Position numbers and translations under genes: made by a program
Assembly (NCBI GenBank): GCA_003427395.1
Contig: BFEA01000032.1
Span: 27,525 to 56,769 of the forward strand
Length of the DNA: 29,245 bases
Direction: 5' to 3'
Origin: Chara braunii
Lineage: Eukaryota > Streptophyta > Charophyceae > Charales > Characeae
Part shown: in pieces, positions 9,578 through 18,860 of the stretch
How the letters are laid out: every line of letters begins with the position of its first letter
Position numbering within the stretch: position 1 is the first letter of the stretch
Notes under the pieces: generated by a model
Database searches by the model: none
Told to the model about the DNA's origin: nothing
What the model saw: the letters and a program-made list of their open reading frames with translations, nothing else

Positions 9578-10066
9578 ATGCCCGAGGCATGTCGGGGACA
9601 GGGAAGAGGAAGGGGTGGTAGAGGTGGGAAGGCGCGTGACGAGCCGCCGGCCCGTGCACGGCATGACTATAGCTCCGAGGAGGAGGAGGAGGAGGAGGAG
9701 GAGGAGGAGGAGGTACGGGGTTATGGGGCGCACTCCAGGCCTTATCCGCGCCACCCGCTATCTGCATGGTACGAGAGGACTCCATCCCCAGAAAGGATGG
9801 ACTACATCCGAAAAAACATTGAAGCGCGTTATGGTGCGGCCAACACTTCCTCACCTCCTTACACTCCCAGAGCACTCATTACTCCTACGACGAGTAGAGC
9901 CCTAGTGCCCGCTCCACTATCCTCTACCCCTTGCGCAGTTTCTTCGTCCTCTCACTCCAATAGCTGCATTCTTCTCAGCATTTTCTTTCTTCTCTCTCTG
10001 CTTCAGACGGAACTCATGATAATCTTCTATATCCTATATAGGCGCGACTTTTTCTCTGCTCTCTGA
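9578..10066 (+). CDS. Hypothetical ORF with RG-rich start and poly-Glu run
   Basis: The start ATG lies in a CACCATGCC context after a pyrimidine-rich leader. Residues 5-20 are Arg/Gly-rich (RGQGRGRGGRGGK), like RGG boxes that bind RNA. Residues 33-45 are an uninterrupted Glu run from a (GAG)n tract (9677-9713). Residues 62-85 (AWYERTPSPERMDYIRKNIE) look like ordinary coding sequence, then Ser/Thr/Pro-rich text. After about residue 130 the frame becomes hydrophobic and AT-rich with no likely function, so a splice site or frameshift may precede it. I do not recognise a family. It runs opposite to the surrounding retroelement sequence, so it may be a gene fragment or an unrelated element. An artefact of the GAG repeat cannot be excluded. 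Confidence 0.3.
   Translation: MPEACRGQGRGRGGRGGKARDEPPARARHDYSSEEEEEEEEEEEEVRGYGAHSRPYPRHPLSAWYERTPSPERMDYIRKNIEARYGAANTSSPPYTPRALITPTTSRALVPAPLSSTPCAVSSSSHSNSCILLSIFFLLSLLQTELMIIFYILYRRDFFSAL
9677..9713. repeat. (GAG)n trinucleotide repeat
   Basis: About 12 uninterrupted GAG/AGG units, which create the Glu run in the plus-strand ORF. Confidence 0.95.
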
Positions 10067-10337
10067 ATCTGTTTTTCTTGGAAGTTTTCGGCTCACGCTT
10101 CACTCATAGTGTCCGTGGCTTAAGAGTTTGAACACCTTGACGCCGGGGACAGAGGTTCCTTGTGAACCAGGCCGCATGTCGGCCACCAAATAAATTTAAA
10201 AAGGATTATGTTTCCACTTTCTTGTTTGCTGCTGATTCTGACCTCTTGCATTCTGAAACCCGTTCCCAATTTGAATTTTAAGGCGGGAAAAAGGTTACCT
10301 TAACCTTCACTTTGGCTGTAAAATTGAAACACTGCCA
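10067..10337. other. Stretch left of the proposed primer site
   Basis: No gene. 10152-10187 contains two small adjacent palindromes (GGTTCCTTGTGAACC and GGCCGCATGTCGGCC). If the LTR at 10350 is a 5' LTR, this would be the start of a minus-strand leader. Confidence 0.35.
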
Positions 10338-10349
10338 ACCTGATACCAA
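10338..10349 (-). promoter_or_regulatory. Possible primer binding site (initiator Met tRNA type)
   Basis: On the minus strand, directly after a CA dinucleotide at 10351-10350, the sequence reads TTGGTATCAGG. The plant-type iMet primer site is TGGTATCAGAGC, so nine bases match before divergence. The better-supported site of element B sits in the same way immediately after its LTR (TTGGTATCGGAGC). Caution: TTGGTATC also occurs in the neighbouring 70-bp repeats, so a chance match is possible. Confidence 0.45.
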
Positions 10350-10388
10350 TGCTTGGGACACTTGTCCAGTCTGCCATGCTGAGGGTAG

Positions 10389-10575
10389 GGCTTACCAAAC
10401 CCTTCTTTCTGTTTTCTGGTCAGGGTGAGATATCTTCTCAATTTCTCATGTGACTCGGGGGATACCAAACCCTGTCTTCTTTCTCTGGTCTGAGTGAGGC
10501 GTCTCCTCAACTTCTCAGATAAGAAAAGGGATACCAAACCTTTTTTCTTTTCTCTGGTCTGGGAACTTCAGATAA
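10389..10575. repeat. 70-bp tandem repeat, about 2.6 copies
   Basis: The motif GGGATACCAAACC with following TCTTTCTCTGGTCTG recurs at about 10391, 10461 and 10530, spacings of 70 and 69 bp. The third copy is partial and ends beside the TATA box of the proposed LTR. Confidence 0.9.
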
Positions 10576-10577
10576 GT

Positions 10578-10588
10578 CTTTATATACC
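10578..10588 (-). promoter_or_regulatory. TATA box of the proposed LTR promoter
   Basis: The minus strand reads GGTATATAAAG, a good TATA-box match, within the proposed LTR and pointing toward its left end. Confidence 0.5.
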
Positions 10589-10783
10589 TGCAAAACAGCA
10601 AGTCCCACAGACAACAGACTACGCCCCAGCAAGCAGGCTCCCCAACAATTATCAGACAAGCAACAAGTAAACAAAACAAAACCCCAAACAAAAATAAAAT
10701 AATAATAAATTAATAAAATAACAAAATAATAGACACAACAAAACAATTCCTCATACCCAAGAGTTTATTGATTGCCTTGATTT

Positions 10784-10930
10784 CGGCCCACCACTGGCCA
10801 GGAATGACAGACGTCCTGTCAGTCTGACATACCTCATTCGGCCCACCTCAGGCCAGGACTAGTCAGACCATTTGTCTTGACAACCCCTTTGACCTACCTC
10901 CAGGTCAGGACCAGCATACCCACTACTCGA
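10784..10930. repeat. Degenerate 51-55 bp repeat
   Basis: CGGCCCACC...GGCCAGGA occurs at 10784 and 10839, and a weaker GACCTACCTCCAGGTCAGGA at 10891. A TCTGGC-type repeat with GATTGCA continues to about 11330. Confidence 0.65.
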
Positions 10931-11445
10931 GTATGGCAGCCCTTTGGCACTCTCGCCAGGACACCCAGACTATAGCGGGTCTAGTCACCCTATGACAGTA
11001 GACGTCTCGTCAGTCAAACTGTCCCGAACCCGGATTTAACCACTGTCGTCAGGGACCGGCTCACCTACCAGTTTTTGGCCAAGGGCGCTGGCTGCCCCGC
11101 CCAAATTTTTGAACGTAGGACCCGGTCTAACTACGATTCAAGGCTCTGGCTAACCTTACTGGATTGCATCCTCTGACTGCGGTAGGGTTCCAGCTGACCC
11201 CTTTCGACCTCATAGGCCAGACTCCCGGAGTCTTAACCTCAGTCGACTACAGAATTCGACACTCGCGTCGGGGACCTGCTGACCCCACAAGATTGCAACC
11301 TACTGCGGCAAGGCTCTGGCTGGCCCCGACAATCAACGCATACTCAGGTTAGAGAAGAAGACCCTAGGCGCAGACAATCAAGCAAGCATATCATAACCCA
11401 CAAGCAGACTGCCCATGCCCCATAACAGGACAAACATTTCTCAAA

Positions 11446-11661
11446 AGACGTCCTGTCAGTCTCAAGAGGCACTGAACAACAACATGATAACCAACACTAA
11501 ACCCTTACAGGAGACCCCCCTTCAGTCTCAAGAATGACACTCAGTGCCGGCCCAGAGAGGTTCCTTTCCTCAGCTGGAAATTTTCTTTTCCAGGAGACGT
11601 CCCGTCAGTCCCAAGAAAATATTGAAATGTTGATCCCAAAGAGGTCCCTTCCCTCATATGA
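11446..11661. repeat. AGACGTCCTGTCAGTCTCAAGA repeats
   Basis: A motif of about 20 bases based on AGACGTCCTGTCAGTCTC occurs at 11446-11467, 11512-11532 and 11595-11616, with shorter versions at 10809-10825 and 11000-11015. The last two full copies belong to an 83-bp tandem unit that also carries AGAGGTYCCTTYCCTCA (about 11550 and 11641). All lie in the putative U3. Confidence 0.8.
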
Positions 11662-11860
11662 GTGAAGACAGGCAACTTAGTCAAAAGACACAAAGTCCTT
11701 CCGCTGACAACTCTTAGTCAGGCAGAACTGAACTCCTTAATGCCCGTCATGCTTTCTTTTTATCATGAGAATAACACTGATTATACCCTCTGATGTACCA
11801 CAACCATGAGTTCTTCAGATCTTTGACACTGCGTCAATGCTCACAAAACTGTATCTCACA

Positions 11861-11880
11861 GTTATTCCCCACTCTCAAGG
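11861..11880 (-). promoter_or_regulatory. Polypurine tract of element A
   Basis: Minus strand: CCTTGAGAGTGGGGAATAAC, then TGTGAGAT. A TTGAG plus G-run just before TG is the usual plus-strand priming site of plant Ty3/gypsy elements, and element B has the same layout at 18843-18860. Confidence 0.55.
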
Positions 11881-12064
11881 ACTTGGGACTCACGGATCGA
11901 CTGTAGCATTGCATCAAAGATATAGTCTTACTTACTGAAACGAAAAATTTACTGACATGCTGTAGAATTGAAATGGCGAATTGACCATGCAAGGACGATC
12001 ACAGCTTGCTGCTGTCTCATTGTCTTACTGTACTTTTCTCTCAGTTTTCTCTGAAACTGTTCTC

Positions 12065-13097
12065 TCAATTAGATGACTGACCTTTCTTCCCTGTCTTTGA
12101 GGTCACTAAAGGGATCAAATCAGGGTCTCTGAAAATGAACTTACGAAGTCTTGACCCTGACACCATATCGTGAACCCTGGATCCATCCATCTCTGAAATC
12201 TCATAAACTTTGTCTTCTGCTTCCCCTATGATTCTGTAAGGACCAAGCCATCTGGGCTTCAACCTTTTAGTCCATTGTGTCTCAAGGGAACTGTCGAACA
12301 GAAGGATAACATCTCCAACTTTCAGCTTCTCCTTTCTTATATATCTTTTCTTGTTCCATCTCTCTTGATCTGACAATCTGCTGGATGCTATCCTTTCTGC
12401 AACATCCATTACTGCCTGGCCAACTTCTGATATTTGCCACATTCGGATCTGAAGGAGCTCTGAAATAGAATAGTCTCTGTCACTTTCTTGACTTGACCAT
12501 GTCTTGACAATGTTCTCAACAGACAATGTAGCATATTGACCATACCACAGAGTAAATGGTGCATAGTCAATAGTTCTCTTGACTGTCATGTTGTCAGCAT
12601 ATACAACAACCCTTAATACTTTTGGCCAGTTGCTGAGATTTCCTTCACACCACTTGGCCAATGAATCTTTCAAAGTTTTATGACCTCTTTCAACAGATGC
12701 ATTCGCTTGAGGATGGTAAGTAGTCACATACCGAATTCTGACACCCAACCTGAGCGTGGTTCTTTTGACAATCTCATTTCTAAATTCTGATCCTCTGTCT
12801 AAGACAAACTCTCTGATAAAAGGATACCTGAGATGAACTTCTTCTATCCAGTCAGCCACTTGTTCGGTTAACTTTCATTTTCAGAGTTTTTGCTTCAACA
12901 TACCAAGATAAGTTATCTTTCATGTTCAGTATATATCTCATTCCGCCCTTGCCTAAAGGCATAGTGATGAGATCTAAATGAACTCTGCTTCCTGGTTCTA
13001 CCAGAATAGTGGGGAATAAAGGGTCAATCATTCTCGTGGTAGACCTCTTCTGACATAACACACATGATTTACAAAATTTGAAAATCATTTCTCCCAT
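12065..13097 (-). pseudogene. Element A integrase
   Basis: The integrase joins the cDNA ends to target DNA. It is read in two frames: 13097-12852 holds the second half of the zinc-binding HHCC region (CKSCVLCQ) and the first catalytic Asp (HLDLITMP). A one-base frameshift near 12860 then leads into 12859-12065 with the second Asp (LDRGSEFRN) and the Glu (YHPQANASVERGH). The C-terminal part has the GPYRI motif of the GPF/Y type (WLGPYRIIGEAEDKVYEI). It ends in a basic tail without a chromodomain. The upstream histidines of the zinc domain fall in a decayed stretch (13100-13190). The stop at 12065 is about 200 bp before the polypurine tract. Confidence 0.85.
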
Positions 13098-13186
13098 GCC
13101 AGGCTAGAAGTAGAGTTTGACAGTCTTGGAGTAGGTTGCCTCAACAGCCCTGTGGCCACCAGCAACCCCCTCATGGAGAGCAACAA

Positions 13187-13661
13187 TTATCCTAACTGTC
13201 TCTCCTTACCACAGACCACTCTTAGTGGAGGTAGACCTCCCTTACCATCCACAAAGAGATGCCCTCTTTTTAGCCTAAACTTCTTCTTTGAATTTTTACA
13301 ATAATAATCCTTTAGCTGTTCCTTTTCCATTTTCTTTCCAATCTCTTGATAACTTTCATCATATTCTTCAAATATGAAAAATGTCTCTTCTTCCTTCTTT
13401 TCGCCTTCTTCTTCTTCTTCCTTTGAACCAGAGCTTTCCCCGATCTCATGGGCAGCCACTGCTGCCGCATTAACTCTAGCATACCAGTCATTTGGTTCGT
13501 CTTCTTCTTCTCTCCCAAGAATTGACTCATAAACATAGGCATTAGGGATTTCTCCCCAGTCGTCTCTCTCTTCAGGCTATAAGCTCCACTTGTAAGAGCA
13601 TGGTACTTCATAATCCTCATTATCTTTCTCATTCAGAAAATGATCAACATAGGCAGATTCT
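13187..13661 (-). pseudogene. Element A acidic linker between RNase H and integrase
   Basis: Two overlapping minus-strand frames cover a Glu/Lys-rich region (EIGESSGSKEEEEEGEKKEEE in one frame). It lies where Ty3/gypsy polyproteins carry a variable connection between RNase H and the integrase zinc domain. A frame change occurs around 13440-13460. No catalytic motif. Confidence 0.55.
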
Positions 13662-14099
13662 TCAATACGTCCAGATGAAGGCGATCCACTTGTTGACTGT
13701 TAGATCTACCTGTTGGTGCTTCTTAATGACACCTATCACAGCAGATGCATCAGTCCTCAAGATGAATCTCCTTCCTAGTACGTAGTGCCTGAAGCACCTG
13801 AGGCTATGGATGATTGCCAGCAACTCTTTTCTGAATTGGGTATACCCTCTTTCTGTAGAATTGAGAGTCCTGCTCTCAAATCTCAGAGGCCTTTCTTTCC
13901 CATTTTCATCTTTCTGAATGAGCACACCACCCAGAGCAACCGGTCCTCCATCTGCCTCAATGATGAAGGGTCTTGCCTCCTCATCATCACAAAATGGCAC
14001 TCCCAGCACCACAGCACCGTCTTTTAGTTTTTCCTGTAGTGTTTCTCCAGCGGCTTGTTTTTTATCATTCCAGGCTAAATTAGCCCCTTGCCTTACCAT
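13662..14099 (-). pseudogene. Element A RNase H
   Basis: The domain degrades the RNA strand of RNA:DNA hybrids. Visible acidic positions are EADGGPVALGGVL (first Asp), TQFRKELLAI (Glu) and LRTDASAV (Asp). The order and spacing fit Ty3/gypsy RNase H. It follows the RT thumb and connection encoded upstream. The frame ends at 13662 with IAFIWTY, short of the usual end, so a frameshift into the next frame is likely. Confidence 0.8.
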
Positions 14100-14206
14100 T
14101 CCCTCAGAGGCTTCGCAAGAGTATCAAAATGAGGAATAAAAATCCTCTAGAATCCACAGACACCCAAGAAGCTCCTGACATCTGTCACTCTTTTGAGAGG
14201 CAGAGA

Positions 14207-14990
14207 CTAGTTTAAGATCTTGTCTATCTTCTTGGGATCAGGACTCCTACCCTTGAAGAAACATATGAAGCCCAAGATAATTACTTCTGGTTGAAAGAGA
14301 AGGGACTTTGGTCCACTAGCAGTCAGATTATATTTCTGAAGTCTATCTAGGACCATCTTTACCCCTTCAGCATGCTCGCAGACAAACTTTCTGACTCCCC
14401 CAGCGACAAACGTCTCATCCCTCACCAGGGGTCCTTTTAGAGGATTGTCATCAATGTAGGAGGCTGGTTATTTCAGGAGAAATATCTTCCATGACTTGGA
14501 TCATATCCCTTTGAACCACTGCCACACCATTAGTCCAACCATGAGGCACCACACACATCTGAATGAACCCCCTTGGCGTGTGAATGGCAGTCTTTGGTCG
14601 GTAGTGGGATCAATGGGAAACTGATCATAGCCAGAATACAAATCAACTAGAGAATAAATGCATCGACCAGCAAAAGATTCAGAGAGGAGATCAGTATTAG
14701 GAAGACTACCTGCGTCACGTACCGTCACAGAGTTGAGCTTCTGAAGATTATGAATCCATCTTAATCCACCCCCTTATTTCCAAAAGCAAAACCAGTGATT
14801 AGCATACGATCCGCCAGCAGGTTCAACAACATTAGATGCAATTTTCTTGTCAAGATACTTTACAACCTCTGCTTCTTCTTTTAGAGCATACTTGGTCGGC
14901 CTATCATTCCATGGAACATGATCAACTGTCCAAAATTTGGCCATCTTGATCATATCCACGTCCAACCGCCCTCTCTCTTCATCATTAAAG
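14207..14990 (-). pseudogene. Element A reverse transcriptase
   Basis: The RT copies element RNA into DNA. It is seen in several pieces. 14965-14774 is the N-terminal fingers region (YALKEEAEVVKYLDKKIASN). It is followed by a TAA and then, in the same frame, LRWIHNLQKLNSVTVRDAG. 14728-14501 holds the first catalytic Asp (YSLVDLYSGYDQFPIDP). In another frame at about 14580-14500 the text reads MCVVPHGWTNGVAVVQRDM, the conserved motif before the active site. The YIDD catalytic box is at about 14446-14457. 14425-14207 is the thumb (LQKYNLTASGPKSL). At least two frameshifts and one stop make it inactive. These motifs differ clearly from element B's RT, so A and B are different lineages. Confidence 0.85.
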
Positions 14991-15421
14991 GAAAATGCAC
15001 CAGAGAATTCCTGACACTTCTTGAAGATATATTATTTCTCTTTAAGCAGGATAAACTGATCCGAGCCTATTTTCATCGTGTCAAACCTCTCTTTGGTGAC
15101 CCTATTCCCCAATTTTGCAAACTCTCTCAATGCTTTAATAATCTCCCTCTTCTTTTTAATTGCTGCATCATAATCTTTTTCTACTAGGACTGCCATCGGG
15201 TTTTTCTTTACCCCTTTGGGCTTATATTTTCTTTTTGACCCAGTGGTTATTTTCCTAAAAAAGGGTGAGTCAATGCAGATTTTAGTTTCATCTTTCCACC
15301 TTTAGCAGTCTTACCGCTTTCTTGAATGCTTCAATTTGTCCATCCTCATCCTCGAGTTTACCAAGGACTTTTATCATTTAAAAGACTTGATTGATACCCA
15401 CCGAATCTCCTCTTTTGCTTC

Positions 15422-16305
15422 TTATTTTCCTTTTTCCTTTAGTCTCCTAACCCTTTCAGCAGACTCTTCTCTTCTGATTGAATTAGCAGATAATTGATGC
15501 TTGAAATCATTTTTTGTGCAGACCATAAAGGTTTGCTCCTGAGCAGTCTCAGGATCTTGTAGGTCGATCCAAGATGACCTCTCATGGCTGAAAAATTGGA
15601 CCGCCTCCATCCTATGCAAGAATGGAGTTCCCAAGATACAATCATGGTCCAGATCCGACACTACAAAACCCAGTAATTCCACAGTCATTGTTCCAACTCT
15701 GATAAGCAGATTATCAATAAATCCTGCCACGAACAACTCTCCTGCAATATTGCTCAGTACATTTGTGCAGGTCTATCAATAGATAAATTACAAGCCTCCA
15801 TCGTTTTTCGAGAAAGGAGTATCATCTCTGCCCCGGAGTCCACTAGGGCTAAAATCTTCACTTGATTAATACGAATTGTAAGGTGTCCACATCCCATAGT
15901 TGCGAATCTCATCTTGCAACCCGACAGTGACCGGTTCACTTGGTTGGGAAAGACTGATCCCAAGTAATTAGCTTCCAATTTTTTCTTCTCAATCAACTTT
16001 TTCAGCTCTTCTTTCAGTTTGGGTGCTAGAGTTACTACTTCCTTGAAGAACAATGTCACTTCCATCCCTTCCAACATTTTAGTAACTACATCAGAAATCA
16101 TTGTCTCATCATCCAAGTCACTCTTGAGAATAAATTTCCTTTTTCTCCCCTGTTCATTCTTTCTATGTGAAAGTTCGGGTTCCGGGTCATCAAGGATATT
16201 AATCAGTGACTCCTCAATCTTCCTCCTTTTCTTTTCCTCTATCATTTGAGGCGTCATGTGAGCTTGGAGGTTTCTCACTTCACCAAGCCTGACACTAGGT
16301 TCCAT
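15422..16305 (-). pseudogene. Element A aspartic protease region
   Basis: The protease cuts the polyprotein. The catalytic motif ILALVDSGAEMILLS lies near the end of the frame at 16305-15754. The second conserved motif, DCILGTPFL, is in the next frame (15736-15422), so a frameshift near 15750 splits the domain. The upstream part (RKIEESLINILDDPEPELS, then Lys-rich helices) is a gag-pol linker. After the protease, 15421-14990 is a decayed spacer with several stops. Confidence 0.85.
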
Positions 16306-16582
16306 GACGAGTTATAGGGGTAAATCACCATGAAACGACATCATGTTAGCCAGAAAGCGAACCATTTCATTGGAAGAGGACTCTACTAATTCAGAAGGAT
16401 TCTGAGAAGTAGAATTTCCTCCCAATGGAGACTCACTTGTAGAAGCCTCGCTAGGCACACACTCTGTCAATGTTAAGGATTGCAGAGACAGCTCAACTCT
16501 TCAATGAGAAAATAAACATTCACATTAGTCTTTCTCTTCTTCTTCGTCTTCATCTTTTCATCATGTTTAAGAGCGAGAAGTC

Positions 16583-16996
16583 TCATACCTCCTGGATGCC
16601 TAGGGTCCAACTTATTCCATGACAATCACAGACATGGTCCATTGCAGCCTTCTTTGCCACCCCACTCCTTACATCCTCCTCAAGAGGCTTGCAATAGGTG
16701 GTAGTGTGACCTCCTTTACCACAATAGTAGCAAACAAAACTCCTCTTAGGACGCTCATCATATTTCCTTCTTTCTCTGTTTCCTTTGTCACCAATTTTTC
16801 CATTCTTTTTAGATCTGGAAGAACCCCCCTTCTTACCATAGCCTTCATCATCGTCATCATCATCATCATCCTCTTCACTTTCAGCTTTCTTCTTCCCTCT
16901 GTCATCCACAACATGGGTTGCAAGCCTCGCAGACATAAAGTTAGTCATCACTTTCTGAAGAATATTCTCAACACTCAGATTGTTCCCTCTGTTCAT
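16583..16996 (-). pseudogene. Element A gag zinc knuckle
   Basis: This is the nucleocapsid part of Gag, which binds element RNA. An Asp-rich stretch and a basic Lys/Arg/Ser/Gly-rich stretch precede one complete CCHC knuckle, CYYCGKGGHTTTYC. The frame ends about 40 residues later; the linker to the protease (16582-16306) contains several stops. The Asp run is from a GAT/CAT trinucleotide tract near 16848-16870. Confidence 0.85.
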
Positions 16997-17125
16997 ACCA
17001 TTTTCAGTCTCCTAGTCTTTAGCCAAAGTACTGATCTGATCTAGTGACCATTTCTTATGAGAAACTGTAGGTAGAGTTCTTACAATTGCAACCATTTCAT
17101 CCCATCTGAGAGGATAGTGCTGAGC

Positions 17126-17701
17126 TTAATTGAGAACTGTCTGCCTTTCGGTGTCAGTAAAATTTGTCAAAAATATATGGCATCTCTGGACTTTGTCCAA
17201 ATATGAAATTCTTCTTGCTATTCGGATGAAGGTCTGAAGAAAAACATTGAAAGTGTCATACTTAGCTCTTCTGATGTTGAGTAAATCCTTGGTGGTAGTC
17301 GGAACTGAGTCCTTCTCAAATTCCTTTTTCATTCTCTCTTTGACTTCTTCCCATGTAGTAGCACCTTCCATCAATTCTTCGACTGCCAATCTTGAGTCAG
17401 TATCACAGTAAGATAGAAGGTGCTTAAGCCGTTGCTTGTCTGTCCAGCCATAACTGAGACCAAATAATTCATACTCGTCCAGAAAATCATTTACTTGAGG
17501 CCCTCTAAAACATGGAATCCTCTCATCTGACCTCTTTGCTCTTGCAATGTCTGACCCTCTTTTGATAATGTCGACTCTCTCAACCAATTCCCGTATAACC
17601 CCGACCAAGGCCTCTTCATTGGTCCCTGCAGATGAATTTGGTCTTCGTCGTCCTCCCATTTTGACCATAGATTTTTCCGGGTATTCTCTTCTCTCTTCCA
17701 A
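17126..17701 (-). pseudogene. Element A gag capsid-like domain
   Basis: About 190 codons, helical. Text such as IPCFRGPQVNDFLDEYELFG and the following LKHLLSYCDTDSRLAVEEL matches the general layout of Ty3/gypsy capsid (aromatic-Gly start, repeated amphipathic helices, a Trp in TTWEEVKERMKKEF). It sits between the N-terminal modules and the zinc knuckle, as a capsid should. A frameshift near 17720 separates it from the module upstream, and a stop at 17126 separates it from the knuckle frame. Confidence 0.7.
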
Positions 17702-17729
17702 TCACTTTTGTCCTCTTCTTCCTTGTCCT

Positions 17730-18504
17730 TCAATCTCCCACTCTTCTCGCAAGGGATACAGACTCGTTTCTTTCTTCTTTTGTCTGTTCTACCCCTTGAG
17801 AATTCTGTACATATAGAGTATAAGCAATAATGGTTTGGATAGTGATCAAAGGCAATGCAATTCTTCTCAACCTTCCAATGTAATCTTCAATCAACTCTCT
17901 TTCATCATCCCTACTCAATCTTCTATTATACCCCTTTATAGTACCCCGAATCATAAAATCTCGTGTCAGGTCTATAATCTCGTAGTCTAATTGCATTGCT
18001 TACAACCCGCTGTTGATCCTTCTTGCAAGAGAGACCCATTCCCGAGAAGTGTGGTGTGATACTCCCTCGGTAGTTCCCACTTTCACCACCTTTAATAGAT
18101 AGTTTACCTCAGTCTGATCAGTGACAATTCTCAGGGCAGAATCTCTCATTCGGTCAAAGCAAGGCTGCAAAAACTCAAGCTCATCCAGGGTAGAAAGATT
18201 CCTGTCAGAGATCCGAAGAGTCTCTTCTACCTTGATTATTCTACCTTCCAACACAACACCTAATGTCAGCTGTTCAGTCAAGCTGGGCATTGCTAATCAT
18301 CATAAGTAATATCTGAAGGTAGATCTCAGGTTGGACATAATCATGGATTTCGAATCTGTGTCCAAAGGTACTCAGAAGCAGGGATTTTATCATCACAGTG
18401 GAGTCTTTCTCCCTTGCTCTACCAATCTCAGCAATAGCTTCTAGCAGAGGGAATAAATCTCTCCTGTCTTCAAATCCCTTAGCAATCGAGAACTCAGGGA
18501 GCAT
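17730..18504 (-). pseudogene. Element A N-terminal gag modules
   Basis: Three minus-strand stretches. 18504-18274 reads as charged helices of unknown type; its first codon overlaps the junction with element B's LTR, so it is not a true start. 18290-18000 and 17996-17730 are tandem duplicates of one module. Each begins at a shared AGCAATGC DNA motif 294 bp apart. Each has a charged segment, a strand motif (IVTDQTEVNYLLKV in the first, LITIQTIIAYTLYV in the second) and the ending WVSLARRI or SVSLARRV. The two frames are in register, separated by one TAA. The function is unknown; position suggests an N-terminal matrix-like part of Gag. The same strand motif occurs in ORFs at 3658-3894 and 7151-7681. 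Confidence 0.6.
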
Positions 18505-18842
18505 CTACCTCTTCAAGGTGCGGTACCAGCCTACCTGCTACTTGAGTGTTTTTCCCGCTGTAATCCCTCAATGTTACGGCCACAGGTACGTACCGGCCCT
18601 GAGGGCCCAATGAACGAGCAAGTGCCCTTGCGGGCCACACACACATTCAAGCCAACCAGCACTCAGACACGCACGGCCACACACACACTCAAGCCAACCA
18701 GCACTCAGACAGACATGCAGTCCAGCAAGCGTGCACACACAGAGTTAGTAGCAGGCGGGAAACTCAGCAAGGCATTCAGTCTATGGGCAAAACTCAGAAA
18801 TCAGCCGTGTCTTTCAGTCCATGTTTGGACTGGGTCATCACA
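18502..18842 (-). mobile_element. Truncated 3' LTR of element B
   Basis: 341 bp closely matching the corresponding part of the full LTR at 27123-28493 in the same orientation (from CATCTACCTCTTCAAGG to GGGTCATCACA). The remaining roughly 0.9-1 kb of the LTR is missing to the left, where element A sequence begins. It holds two copies of the 42-bp LTR repeat, against four in the 5' LTR. Confidence 0.85.
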
Positions 18843-18860
18843 CTACCCCCCCTCAAGAGC
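18843..18860 (-). promoter_or_regulatory. Polypurine tract of element B
   Basis: Minus strand: GCTCTTGAGGGGGGGTAG directly followed by TGTGATGACCC, the start of the 3' LTR. The pol reading frame passes through it in frame and ends inside the LTR (18794). Confidence 0.85.

Larger units (their letters stand above)
10350..11860 (-). mobile_element. Proposed LTR of element A family
   Basis: Right edge: on the minus strand the purine-rich tract CCTTGAGAGTGGGGAATAAC is followed by TGTGAGATACAG, the expected layout of polypurine tract plus LTR start, about 200 bp after the integrase stop. Left edge: CCAAGCA followed by a primer-site-like TTGGTATCAGG. A TATA box (minus strand TATATAAAG, 10578-10586) would place the transcript start near 10550, leaving about 200 bp of R/U5. 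The upstream U3 part is rich in internal repeats. No second copy of this LTR is present, so the ends cannot be confirmed by comparison. Confidence 0.5.
11861..18501 (-). mobile_element. Element A: decayed Ty3/gypsy internal region
   Basis: Domain order on the minus strand is gag modules, capsid, CCHC knuckle, aspartic protease, RT, RNase H, integrase, which is the Ty3/gypsy order. No chromodomain is seen at the integrase C-terminus. Stops and frameshifts interrupt almost every domain, so the copy is dead. Its 5' end (5' LTR, primer site, gag start) is missing, because at 18501/18502 it meets the truncated 3' LTR of element B. Confidence 0.85.
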
